Shown here: positions 35,269 through 45,390 of the stretch, piece after piece | How positions within the stretch are numbered: position 1 is the first letter of the stretch | Layout of the letters: each line of letters starts with the position of its first letter | From: Proteles cristata cristata | Lineage: Eukaryota > Chordata > Mammalia > Carnivora > Hyaenidae | Direction of reading: 5' to 3' | NCBI GenBank assembly: GCA_017311185.1 | Contig: JAESUZ010005169.1 | Location: forward strand, 2,978,501-3,042,500 | Length of the DNA: 64,000 nt | Notes under the pieces: generated by a model | Database searches by the model: none | What the model was told of the DNA's origin: nothing | The model's input: the letters and a program-made list of their open reading frames with translations, nothing else | Made by a program: the position numbers and the translations under genes

Positions 35269-35480
35269 CTGAGGAGCAAGGGGGAGAACAAGGGGGGAAA
35301 TGGTGGGGGAAAGGGAGAGAGGCAAACCATGAGAGACTCTTGAATGCTGACAAAAACTGAGGACCGATGGTTGTGGGTGGGAGGGGTGATGGGCATGGAG
35401 GAGGGCACTTGTGGGAATGAGCACTGAGTGTTATGTGGAAACTAATTTGACAATAAACTATTTGTAAAAAAAAGAAAAAA
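35269..35480 (+). other. L1 3'UTR with G-rich tract and A-tail
   Basis: Carries the G-rich polypurine stretch (agcaagggggagaacaaggg, gggggaaagggagagagg) that is a hallmark of mammalian L1 3'UTRs and could form a G-quadruplex. A second G-rich run follows (gtgggtgggaggggtgatggg). It ends 'gacaataaactatttg' plus an A-tail, which supplies an AATAAA polyadenylation signal. Confidence 0.88.
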
Positions 35481-35594
35481 AATAATGTTGAAAGTTTTTT
35501 TTTAATGAAAAAGTTATTTTGTGACAAGGGAATAGAATAATCAGGAACTTATTTTAACCTAAAAACCAGGTTTCAAAATATAGAATAAAAAATA

Positions 35595-35997
35595 TGATGC
35601 ACGAACAATTAGGCATCCACATGTAAACAATTTTTTTTTAATGTTTTATTTATTTCTAGGAGAGAGGAAGGCAGCGTGAACAGGGGAGGGTCAGAGAGAG
35701 AGGGAGTCACAGATTGAAACAGGCTCCAGGCTCTGAGCTGGCAGTCAGCACAGAGCCCGACGCGGGGCTCGAACCCACGAACCGCGAGATCATGACCTAA
35801 GCGAAAGTCGGACGCTTAACCGACTAAGCCACCCAGGCGCCCCAGGCATCCACATGTAAAAAAAAATGTGACTGTAGACATTTTTCACATCCTTGACAAA
35901 AATTAACCCAAAAGGCACCATAGACTTAAGTTTAAAGTGCAAAACTATAAAAATCCTAGAAAATAACATGGGGGAATTCTAGATGACCTTGATAACT
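35595..35997 (+). mobile_element. Old L1M ORF2 fragment, split by a SINE
   Basis: 'acgaacaattaggcatccacatgtaaa' continues after the SINE with 'atgtgactgtagacat', 'gacaaaaattaacccaaaa', 'accatagacttaag' and 'gcaaaactataaaaatcctagaaa'. This is the ORF2 C-terminal region of an old L1M. The SINE at 35628-35843 interrupts it. Confidence 0.75.
35628..35843 (-). mobile_element. Young felid SINE, perfect TSD
   Basis: Near-consensus young-subfamily copy with intact CpG sites in the head (gcgaaagtcggacgcttaac, gccacccaggcgcccc). The 17-bp TSD (aggcatccacatgtaaa) is perfect at 35611-35627 and 35844-35860. Confidence 0.97.
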
Positions 35998-37245
35998 TAA
36001 TACTAGAAGAAAAATGAAACTGGACCACTTTATTACACCATACACAAAAGTAAATTAAAAGTGAAAGACCTAGGTATGAGACAGGAATCAATCAAATTCC
36101 TAGAAGAGAACACAGGCAGTAACCTCTTTGACATTGGCTATAGTAGCTTCTTTCTAGATATGTCTCTTGAGGCAATGGAAACAAAAGCAAAAACAAATTT
36201 GATGAGATTTTGTGACCTCATCAAAATAAAAATCTTCCACAAAGCAAAGGAAACAATCAACTAAACTAAAAGGCAACCAATGGAATGGGAGAATGTATTT
36301 ACAAATGACATATCTGATAAGAGGCTGGTATCCAAAATATATAAAGAACTTTTAAAAGTCAACACCCCAAACGCAATTAATCCAATTAACAAATAGGCAG
36401 AATACATGAAGAGACATTTTTCAAAGAAGATACAGATGGCCAAGAGACACAGGAAAAGATGCTCAGCATCACTGATCACCAGGGAAATACAAATCAAAAA
36501 ATGCGATGAGATATGACTTCATACCTGTCAGAATGGCTAAAAATTAACAGTACAGGAAACAACAGATGTTGGCAAGGATACAGAGAAAAGAGAACCTTCC
36601 TGTACTTTGGGGAATGCAAAATGGTGTAGCCACTCTGGAAATAGTATGGAGGTTCCTCAAAACGTTAAAATAGAGGTACCCTATGATCCAGCAACCACAC
36701 TAGTAGGTATTTACTCCAGAATACAAAATATTTATTTAAAGAGATACAAGCACTCTGCTGTTTATTGCCACATCATCCTCAACAGCCAAATTATGGAAGC
36801 AGCTCAAGTGTCCATCGGCTAGTGAATGGATAAGGAAGATGTGGCATATATATACAATGGAATATTACTCAGCCATAAAAATAATGAAATCCTGCCAATT
36901 GCAATGGCGTGGATGGAGCTACCGAGTATTATGGTAAGTGAAATAAGTCAGTCAGGAGAAAGACAAAGAAAGAGAGAGGCAAATGAAGAAACAGCTGCTT
37001 AACTATAGAGAACAAACTGATGGTTAACAGAGGGGAGGTGGGTAGGGGCTTAGGTTGAATAGGTGATGGGGATTAAGGAGTGCGCTTGTTGAGATAAGCA
37101 CCGGCTGTTGTATGGAAGTGTTGAATCATTATATTGTACACCTGAAACTAATATTGCACAGTGTGTTAACTAACTGAAATATAAATAAAAATATAAATAA
37201 AAATAAAAATATAAATAAAAATCTAAAAAATATAAATAAAACTGT
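35998..37245 (+). mobile_element. Carnivore-age L1, ORF2 3' part to 3' end
   Basis: Starts at 'gaagaaaaatgaaactggaccac' in the ORF2 C-terminal half. It passes 'gaatggctaaaaattaacag', 'atgttggcaaggata' and 'tatacaatggaatattactcagcc', then ends with 'gttgaatcattatattgtacacctgaaac' and a long A-rich tail of aaat units. An open piece at 36061-36264 gives recognisable ORF2 residues, but the frame is broken throughout. It repeats sequence already covered by the preceding L1M fragment, so it is a separate insertion. Confidence 0.9.
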
Positions 37246-37950
37246 GACAGAATCAAGCCTACTAAAGATGTGGAGCAATAACTCCCATTCATTGCCAGTG
37301 GGAATGCAAAACGCTAACTTGGAAGATAGTTGGTAGCCTCTTACAAAACTAAATATACTCCTACCATCTGATCCTGCTAACACATTCCTTGGAATTTACC
37401 CAAAGAAGTTTAAAACTTATGTCCACACAGAAATCTGCCCATGGATGCCTATAACAGCTTTATTCATAATTGCTAAATCTTGACAGCAACCTGATGTCCT
37501 TTAATAGGTAAAAGAGTAAATAAACTGTGATATCCAGGCAATGGAATATTATTCAGCAGTAAAAAGAAATGAGTTATGAAGCCATGAAAAGACTATACAG
37601 TGTATGATTCCAAAAATATGACATTTTGGAAAGGGCCAAGCTATAGAAACAATAAATAATAATAAGAAGAAAAGTTGCCAGGGATTATGAGGCACGGAGT
37701 ATAATAGGTAGAGTGCACAGGATTTTTAGGGCAGTGAAAAAAATGTATATCATACTATAATGGTGGATACATGTTGTTAAATTCATGTCTAAACCCATAG
37801 AATGTGCAACATCAAGAATAAACCCTAGAATAATTATGGATTATGGGTGATTATTCTGTGTCACTGATTGTAACAAAGGTACCACTACAGTAAGAGAGAC
37901 ATTTTCTGTACCTTCTGCTCAATATACTGTGAACTTAACACTGCTAGAAA
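37246..37950 (+). mobile_element. Old L1M, ORF2 end and 3'UTR
   Basis: 'caatggaatattattcagcag', 'gtatgattccaaaaatatgacattttgga', 'gttgccagggattatga', 'cccatagaatgtgcaacatcaagaataaaccc', 'gattgtaacaaaggtaccac' and 'ctgtgaacttaacactgct' are the L1M 3' end in order. It is older than its neighbours by divergence. Confidence 0.85.
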
Positions 37951-37995
37951 ATAATGAAAGAAAGAAAGGAGAAAGAAAGAAAAAAGAAAAAGAAA

Positions 37996-38050
<55 letters not shown>

Positions 38051-38057
38051 CAAGCAT
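37951..38057 (+). repeat. (GAAA)n microsatellite grown from an L1 tail
   Basis: Begins as 'aataatgaaag' directly at the end of the old L1M 3'UTR and runs to about 38050 as GAAA units, with interruptions in the first third (gagaaa, aaaaag). The position indicates an origin in the L1 A-tail. Confidence 0.93.
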
Positions 38058-38115
38058 GTGTGTGCCCTTCTTCATCCCTTGTTATAGTCTTTGGTTTAAG
38101 ATTTAGTTTGTGTTA

Positions 38116-38576
38116 CAATAGCTAAAACCTGGAAAGAGCCTAAGTGTCCATCAACAGATGAATGGATCAAGAAGATGTGGTTTATCTATACCATGGAATA
38201 CTACATGGCAATGAGAAACAATGAAATCTGGCCATGTGTAGCAACATGGATGGACCTTGAGGGTGTTATGCTGAGCGAAATAAGTCAGGCAGAGAAGGAC
38301 AAATATCATATGTGTGCACGTATAGGAGGATTAGGAGGAACTTAACAGAGGACCAAGGGGGAGAAGAAGGGCGGAAATGGTGGGGGAAAGGGAGAGAGGC
38401 AAACCATGAGAGACTCTTGAATGCTGACAAAAACTGAGGACTGGTGGATGTGGGGGGGAGGAGGGATGGGCATTGAGGAGGGCACTTGTGGGGATGAGCA
38501 CTGAGTGTTATGTGGAAACTAATTTGACAATAAAGTATTTGAAAAAAAAATAAAAAAATAAAAGATAAAAAAAAAA
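38116..38576 (+). mobile_element. Young 5'-truncated L1
   Basis: Starts at 'acaatagctaaaacctgg' in the last part of ORF2 and runs through the G-rich 3'UTR to 'gacaataaagtatttg' and an A-tail with taaa interruptions. It is very similar to 35030-35480 of the full-length L1, so it comes from the same recent family. An 18-bp TSD with one mismatch (38098-38115 and 38577-38594) shows that it landed in the endonuclease region of the old minus-strand L1. Confidence 0.96.
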
Positions 38577-38817
38577 AAGATTTAGGTTGTGTTATATAAG
38601 TATGGCTGCTTCAGCTTCATTTTGACATCCATTAACCATCCATGATGGATGGTTCTCCATCCCTTCACTTTCGATCTTCAGGTGTATTAAGGTCTAAAAT
38701 GAGTCTTTTGTAGGCAGCATATAAATGGATTGTTTTTTATCCATTCTGACACGCTGTGTCTTTTGAGTGGAGCATTTAGTCCATTTACATTCAGAATGAT
38801 TATTGAAAAATAAATCA

Positions 38818-39000
38818 GGGGCGCCTGGGTGGCTCAGTCAATTAAGCATCCAACTTCAGCTCTGGTCATGATCTCATAGATCATGAGTTCAAGCCTCTCT
38901 TGGGCTCTGTGCTGACAGCTCAGAGACTGGATGGAACCTTCTTCAGAAACTCATCTCCTTTTTTCTGCTTCTCCTTCTCAAAAATAAATAACATTTTAAA
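38818..39000 (+). mobile_element. Felid tRNA-Lys SINE at the edge of the permuted block
   Basis: 'ggggcgcctgggtggctcagtc', 'gctctgtgctgacagctcagag', 'ctcaaaaataaataac', degraded in the middle. It has no TSD immediately on both sides. The sequence after its tail (39005-39020) instead resembles 40184-40198 at the far end of the following L1 block. Confidence 0.9.
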
Positions 39001-40198
39001 AATTCAAAGGATACTTAAATACAGATTTGAAAGTATACAAAGTTTAGAGCAGAACTATCAACAATAGCCACATTATGGACAGAGACACATAGATTAATGG
39101 AACAGAGAACTGAGAAATGGACCTACAGCTATATTGTTAACTAATCTTCAAAAAGCAGGAAAGAATATCCAATGGAAAAAAAGACCGTGTCTTCAACAAA
39201 TGGTGTTGAGAAAACTGAATGGTACAGAAGAATAAAACTGGACCACTTTCTTATATCATACACAAAAAAATAATTCAAATTGTTGAGGACTCAAGTGTGA
39301 TACAGGAAACCCTAAATATCCTGGCGGAGAACACAGGCAACAAACTCTTTGACCTCACCTGCAGAAACTTCTTATTAGACATGTGCCAGGTGCAAGGGAA
39401 ACAAAAGCACAAATGAACTGGGATCTCCTGAAGATAATACGCTTCTTTTTTTTTTTTTTTTTATGTTTTATTTATTTCTAGGAGAGAGAGAGAGAGAAAG
39501 AGAGAGAGACAGCATGAGCAGGGAAGGGTCAGAGAGAGAGGGAGACACAGACTCTGAAATAGGCTCCAGGCTCTGAGCTGGCAGTCAGCACAGAGCCCGA
39601 CGCGGGGGTCGAACCCACGAACCGCAAGATCACGACCTACGCGAAAGTCGGACGCTTAACAGACTAAGCCACCCAGGCGTCCCGAAGATAATACACTTCT
39701 GCAGAGTGAAGAAAACAATCAGAAAAACTAAAAGGCACCTATGTAGTGGGTGAAGATATTTGCAAATGAAATATCTGATAAAGGGTTAGTATTCAAAATC
39801 TATAAAGTACTTATCAAACATAACACGCAAAAACAAATAACCCAGTTAAGAAATGGGGGGAAGTCATGAATAAACACTTTTCCAAAGAAAACATCCATCC
39901 AGGTGGCTAACAGACACATTTAAAGATATTCAACATCATTGATCATCAGGGAAATACAAATCAAAACCACAATGAGATATTCACACCTATCAGAATGGCT
40001 AAAATTAACAATATAAGAAACAACAGTTGTTGGGGAGGATGTGGAGAAAGGGGAATTCTTTAGCACTGTTGTTAGGAATGCAATCCGGTGCAGCCACTCT
40101 GGAAAACAGTATGAAGGGTCCTCAAAAAACTAATAATATAACTATCCTATGACCCAGCAGTTAATTGCACTATAGGTATTTACCTAAAGTATAAAAAT
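39001..40198 (+). mobile_element. L1 ORF2 fragment with permuted segment order
   Basis: Segment B (39005-39078: 'caaaggatacttaaatacag ... caacaatagccacattatgg') normally lies downstream of segment A (39079-40198: 'acagagacacatagattaatgg ... taggtatttacctaaagtat'). Here it precedes A. The block plus the SINE is flanked by a 16-bp repeat with one mismatch (tgattattgaaaaata, 38797-38812 and 40199-40214) that duplicates the old minus-strand L1. No A-tail is present at the right end. A younger SINE sits inside at 39447-39683. Only broken frame pieces remain (39219-39416). Confidence 0.78.
39447..39683 (-). mobile_element. Young felid SINE
   Basis: Long T-run (tail complement), 'tttatttctaggagagag', 'gagctggcagtcagcacag', head with intact CpGs. 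A 17-bp TSD with one mismatch (gaagataatacgcttct) lies at 39430-39446 and 39684-39700, inside the L1 block. Confidence 0.96.
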
Positions 40199-41643
40199 TG
40201 ATTATTGAAAGATATGAGTTTGGTGCCATTGTGTGACCAGTACAGTTGGTGTTTCTGGTGATGTTCTCTGGTCCTTCTTTTTTTGGTCTTTTTTTTTTTT
40301 TTTTCACTCAAAGAGACCCCCTTAAAATTCCTTGAAGGGCCCATTTAGTGATCACAAACTCTTTTACTTTTAGTCCGGGAAATCGTTTATCTTTCCTTAT
40401 ATTCTGAATGAAAGTCTTGCTGGATAAAGAATTCTTGGCTGCGTATTTTTCTGATTTAGCACTTTGAATATATCCTGCCACTCCTTTCTGGTCTGCTAAG
40501 TTTCTGTGGACAGATCTCTGCAAACCTGATCTGTCTTCAGTTGTAGGTTAAGACCTTTTTTTTTTCTTTCCCTTGCTGCTTTCATAATTCTTTCCTCATC
40601 TAAATATTTTGTGAATTTGACTATGATATGTTTTGGTGATGTTGGCTTTTGTTGAAATTAATGGGAATACTCTATGCATCTTGTAGTTTAACATCTGTGA
40701 CTATCTCCAGATTAGGGAAGTTTTCAGCTATAATTATTGAAATAAACATTCTGCCCTTTATACTCTGCATCTTTTGGGACTTCTATGCTATGAATGCTTT
40801 AAAAAGTCATTGAGTTCTCTAAATTTGACTTCCTGATTCTTTACCTTTCGTTCCCTCTTCTTTTCAGCTTCATTATTTTCCACAACTTTATCTTCTACAG
40901 CACTAATTTGCTTCTCTACCTAGTCCATCTTTGTTTTTATGGCCTCCATTTTGGTTTGCATTTTGGTTATAACATTTATAATTTCAGCCTAACTAGATTT
41001 TAATTATTTTATCTCTATAGAAAGGGATTCTCTGGTATCTTCTATGGTTTTTCCAAGCCCACCTAGTATCCTTTTAATTGTTTTAAATTATAGTTCAGCC
41101 ATCTTACTTATGTATCTATTGATTAAATCTCTGACAATGAGTTCACTTCCTGTTCGTTCTTTTGGGGTGAATTTCTCTGTCTCATCATTTTGTTCAGAAA
41201 TGAAAATTTGAAAGAAAAAATGAAAAAAAATCTCCAACATCCCCTAAACAAGCAAACAAACCCTCCCAAAACTAAATCCTGAGTGTGTTTTGGACTGCTT
41301 ATTAAAAGAATTGCTCCAAAAATAATTTAAAAAGTAAACTGGACAAAAAAACTCTAAAAATAATGTATAAAGAAATTAAAAATGCTAATAAAACTTTAAA
41401 TGCAATTGAAAAAAATAGGAAAATGAATCAAAAAATAAAACAAAAGGTAAAGAAAAGTAAAAAGCTAGATCCCATTTCCCCTAGGGCTGAAGCTTTGTAG
41501 TACTCTGGTCAGTAACAAGTGAGTTGTTATCCTGGTCATCTTAGGAAGGGGTCTGCTGTGGTAATTCTCATGCTGACTTGTTTCAGTGGAAATAACCTCC
41601 ATGGAAAGTGGGGGCAGAGCTTGGAATAAGAAGCTCCAGCCTC

Positions 41644-41869
41644 GGGGCGCCTGGGTGGCTTAGTCGGTTAAGCGTCTGACTTTCGCTTAGGTCATGATCT
41701 CGCGGTTCGTGGGTTCGAGCCCCGCGTCGGGCTCTGTGCTGACTGCCAGCTCAGAGCCTGGAGCCTATTTCAGAGTCTGTGTCTCCCTCTCTCTCTGACC
41801 CTCCCCTGCTCACGCTGTCTCTCTCTCTCTCCTAGAAATAAATAAAAATATTAAAAAAAAAAAAAAAAT
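41644..41869 (+). mobile_element. Young felid SINE, near consensus
   Basis: Best example of the young subfamily: A-box-like tggcttagtcgg at 41656-41667 and B-box ggttcgagccc at 41712-41722, both of the RNA polymerase III type. 'ctgactgccagctcag', a CT-rich block and 'cctagaaataaata' follow. A perfect 14-bp TSD (gaagctccagcctc) lies at 41630-41643 and 41870-41883. Confidence 0.97.
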
Positions 41870-42749
41870 GAAGCTCCAGCCTCTAGGAGGTAGTGGTATT
41901 TGCTCCCTGAAGGTTTTCAGCCTGAAGGGCAGGATGAATATGGTGGCATCCTGCAATCTGACCCCAGACCCAAAAGATAGCACCCCCAGTCTCAAGGAAC
42001 CCTTACAGTAGGTCAATAAATTACTCCTTTTGTGTTCCAAATTTCCATTAGAACCCTGCATTCACCCTGCCTGTGTCTGAGATTTTTTTCTTTCAGGTGT
42101 ATGTCTGAGTTTCAAAACTTCAAATTTTAGGGATTCCCGCAGTGAGCACCTATACTGTTCCTCTGGGGGAGGATCTTGCCAGGCGTTTCCTGACCCAGGC
42201 AAGGAAAGCAGTTACATGACTGTGCAAGGGTTCGGAGTTTATGGCAAAACAGAGCTGAAACCCTGCACCCTGGCTTTCTCCTATTCCTGGAACAGAGCAC
42301 CACATTGGCACCACCCTTGCTTCTTGCTACCTAGGGGATCCTCAGACTATGCTTTCACTTCCTGGGATTCCACCCCACTTCAACACATGAGCACCTTTAA
42401 GCCAGTCATGTCCCCCATCGTAGCCGACTTCTAAAATTTCAGATTTTGCTTTCTACTACTTAGAAAACTTTGCTGTTCCATCTGTAAACAGATTGCCCCC
42501 CCACACCTTACCCAGAGCTGCGTCTCCCCAAAGTCCCTCTCCATACCTCTTTTTTTGAGAAGGTGGTCCATTTTCTACTTGTAGATTGTTTATATATAAA
42601 AACATACTATGCCATGGTTTTATTAAATGGTCATTTCTTTTCTCTTTCACCTCCCATACGACTTGTGATCCAGAGGTTCACATTTCTGTGTTTTTCTAGG
42701 CTCTCTAGTGAGTGCTACTGGCTAATTTATTTACCACTGTAATTCACAC

Positions 42750-43800
42750 TCCCCTGATCTTCAAGAGTGTCTTGACTGTTCTTGTCCCTGTCTTCTTGCA
42801 CATAAATTTCAGAGTAAGTTTGTTAAGTTCAATTCAAACCTCTGCCAGAATTGAATGAAGGAGCACTGAATCTGTGGATCATTTTGATAAAATTTTACAT
42901 TGTTAAAATATTAAATTTCCATATCCATTAAGAAGTTATATTTCTTCAGTTACTTATATCTTCTTTAAGGCATTTCCACATAGTTATATAATTTTTCTCT
43001 GATAGGATATAAATCTTTTATTTGGTGGATTTCTAGTTTTCTTATTTTTTTGTTGTTGAAACTTTTTATTGCATTGTCATTACACTTTGTTTCTAAGAAC
43101 ATAAATACATGTGATATTTATTACTGGGACACTGTTCTTTTTATCCCGTTTTTAACTTAATAACTTTAAAAAATTAGTTTTTTTTTCTTTCCAATTCTTA
43201 TAAATATTACATTTGATTGTGTTTCCTGCTGAATGCTTTAGAACCTCCCTTACAATGATGAATGGGAGAGGCGATAGTGAATATTCTTATCTTGTTTTGG
43301 ACTTTAAAGGTAATGTTTTAACATTTCCCTATTGATCACAATAAGGTGTACTTTGGGATTTGTTTCAGATATCCTTTATCAGGATATAAAAGTTCTTTTC
43401 TACTTATTGTCTGTTAAGAGCTTTTATCAAGAATAGTATTGAATTTTATCACATACATTCTCTCTATCTTCTGAAATGATCAATTGCTTTCCCTCCTGTA
43501 GTTTTGTAATCTGTTAATGCGTTGTACTACATTGATTTATTTTATACAGGTGAACCACCTTGGATTCTTGGAATAATCCAACTATGCAAGGTAGTTTGGC
43601 TGTATAGATTAAATATATATTTTATTATATATGTTATGTATATTATTTATATGAATATATACATTTATCATATGTACATCTATTCATGTTAGATTCAGTA
43701 TACTAATACTTTGTTTAGAAATTTAAAATTTATTTTTGCAAGTCCATTTTGGCTATAGTTTCTCATTCTTCTACTGTATGTACCTAGTTTGTTTTCATTT
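42750..43800 (-). mobile_element. Old L1M ORF2 fragment (RT region)
   Basis: Antisense ORF2 landmarks: 'tcttgactgttcttgtcc', 'acataaatttcagagtaagtttg', 'gcactgaatctgtggatcattttg', 'tcttctttaaggcatttc', 'atgaatgggagaggcgatag', 'gaaccaccttggattcttggaataa'. It is very diverged. Its boundary with the preceding L1 5'UTR is unclear between 42600 and 42750. Confidence 0.75.
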
Positions 43801-44324
43801 ATATGATTGTAAGTATGAGACAATTAAAACTTCAAGACTTAAATCAGTGGTGCTGAACCTCATTCTGTTCATAAGCCCAAACTATTTAAATTCTGTGTCG
43901 TAAGCAAATTGCATTTAATCAATCTTGGTTGAAAAGTGTAATGGTAAAATGAAGTCTGAATCCTTGTAATGTAAACACTTGGTCTAGATTTACCTCGTCC
44001 ACACAATTGGACATTTAATTTTGCTTTTACCACAGGAGAATATATCTTCTCTTAATTTTATGTTTATATGCAACATGCTGAAAGAAGTATCTTCCTATCA
44101 GATATTTTAAAGTTAATAACAACTTATACCCTAACTGGAAAAAACTCTATGTCAAAATGAACCAACATTACTACTGGAGATTTGATATATGACTATAAAG
44201 ACTAAAAATGCAGTAAATTTACACCAAAGGGCTGTTTGCCACATTAACTCATATTTGTATAGAAAAGGGTTGTTTTTCATACTGAAGCATCCTTAAGCCT
44301 GGGTACTTGAATGTGGTGACCGTT
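43801..44324. other. Unique sequence
   Basis: Nothing is recognised. Confidence 0.4.
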
Positions 44325-44340
44325 AAGACACATAGCTTTG

Positions 44341-44566
44341 GGGGCGCCTGGGTGGCTTAGTCGGTTAAGCTTCCAACTTTCGCTTAGGTCATGATCTCGC
44401 GGTTCGTGGGTTCGAGGCCTGCAGCGTGCTCTGTGCTGACTGCCAGCTCAGAGCCTGGTGCCTGTTTCAGTCTGTGACTCCCTCTCTCTCTGACCCTCCC
44501 CTGCTCACGCTGTCTCTCTCTCTCTCCTAGAAATAAATAAAACATTAAAAAAATATTAAAAAAAAA
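44341..44566 (+). mobile_element. Young felid SINE
   Basis: Young-subfamily markers throughout, with damage in the tRNA region downstream of the B-box (cgaggcctgcagcgtgctc). A perfect 16-bp TSD (aagacacatagctttg) lies at 44325-44340 and 44567-44582. Confidence 0.97.
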
Positions 44567-44582
44567 AAGACACATAGCTTTG

Positions 44583-45018
44583 AAATGTTACCTAAAGCAA
44601 ACCAACATGAGACATATTCTATTTGCCTTGCTCATTTTCTGAGTGTATCTCTGTACTTTTGGACCACAGGAAGGGTGAGAAAGACTGTTTTACATTACCA
44701 ACTCCATCTCCATTTCCTTCTGGTCAAAGAGCTAGACTATACTTCCCAAACCACTTCACATTTAGAACAATATGCACAAGTGGGCAAAAGTGATGGGCCC
44801 ATAGGCCATAATAATTTTTGTGGCGTCTTCCACACAGTCTCTTCCCTTATAGCCTGGGCCATGGAAAACTTCCCAGGCTACCTTGCATATTCTCCCCTCA
44901 GTCCCTTTTTACATTTCCTATTTTATGAGGAAATTTTCATTCGAAAACCAGTCACACATGTGATTTATTTCAGGAACATTATCATTGAATACAGTGTAAG
45001 GCTGTGTCATGCCATTCC
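44583..45018. other. Unassigned sequence with an open frame on +
   Basis: A frame opens at 44585 and continues 178 codons into the next SINE, whose GA block gives its Arg/Glu-rich end. The first 145 or so residues come from non-SINE sequence but have no domain I recognise. The stretch has the feel of an old degraded repeat. I would not call it a gene. Confidence 0.35.
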
Positions 45019-45036
45019 AGAACTCACTACATTCTT

Positions 45037-45372
45037 TTTTTTTTTTTTTTTTAAATATTTTCATTTATTTCTAGGAGAGAGAGAGAGAGACAGAGCGAGC
45101 AGGGGAGGGTCAGAGAGATAGGGAGACACAGACTCTGAAATAGGCTCCAGTCTCTGAGCTGGCAGTCAGCACAGAGCCCGACGCGGGGCTCAAACCCACG
45201 AACCGTGAGATCATGACATAAGCGAAAGTCGGAAGCTTAACCGACTAAGCCACCCAGGCGCCCCTTTCTTTTTCTTTTCTTTTCTTTTTTTTTTTTTTAA
45301 AATATTTTCATTTATTTCTAGGAGAGAGAGAGAGAGACAGAGCGAGCAGGGGAGGGTCAGAGAGATAGGGAG
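45037..45372 (-). mobile_element. Dimeric young SINE: full copy plus truncated copy
   Basis: On the minus strand, a 5'-truncated SINE (about 45372-45265, starting in the CT-rich part) ends in an A-rich tail. A complete SINE follows head-to-tail (about 45264-45037). One 18-bp perfect TSD (agaactcactacattctt, 45019-45036 and 45373-45390) encloses both, and there is none between them. The overlapping parts carry the same private variants (agagatagggag, aaatattttcattt), so both come from one source sequence. Confidence 0.93.
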
Positions 45373-45390
45373 AGAACTCACTACATTCTT

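Larger units (their letters stand above)
28638..35480 (+). mobile_element. Full-length felid L1 retrotransposon (copy 2)
   Basis: A complete L1 of about 6.84 kb: 5'UTR (28638-30463), ORF1 (30464-31408), ORF2 (about 31441-35268, broken), 3'UTR and A-tail. A TSD of about 14 bp with two differences flanks it (28624-28637 and 35481-35494). Full length is unusual, since most L1 insertions are 5'-truncated. Its 5' end begins with the ggaggggcaagatggcgg start typical of L1 promoters. Multiple ORF2 stops and a shifted ORF1 end mean it cannot move by itself. The modest divergence and intact 3' end suggest a fairly recent, lineage-specific insertion. Confidence 0.96.
38058..42600 (-). mobile_element. 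Old L1 with 5'UTR and ORF1, interrupted by later insertions
   Basis: On the minus strand, 5'UTR-like sequence (about 42600-41240) is followed by ORF1 (about 41230-40300). The frame at 40523-40308 gives the ORF1 C-terminus, with KEFVITKWALQGILRG. The start of ORF2 follows (40214-40199 continuing at 38812-38595 and 38115-38058: antisense 'gtccatttacattcagaatgat', 'gtaggcagcatataaatgg', 'tataagtatggctgcttcagc', 'gttatagtctttggttta'). It is broken by a young L1 (38116-38576), a permuted SINE/L1 block (38813-40198) and a young SINE (41644-41869). Downstream of the endonuclease region it is lost. All frames are decayed. Confidence 0.82.

Noticed and set aside
41656..41722. tRNA gene call from A- and B-box matches in the SINEs
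   Set aside because: The boxes belong to SINE heads. No complete tRNA cloverleaf with a proper acceptor stem is present.
39001..42600. Classical twin-priming inversion of one L1
   Set aside because: In twin priming the inverted 5' part lies on the 5' side of the 3' part. Here the minus-strand 5' part lies on the other side, and the plus-strand block is bounded by its own target repeat.
44585..45121. 178-codon frame, the longest outside L1
   Set aside because: It ends in SINE sequence and a poly-Phe run from the T-tract. The rest has no recognisable domain, and no exon signals support it.
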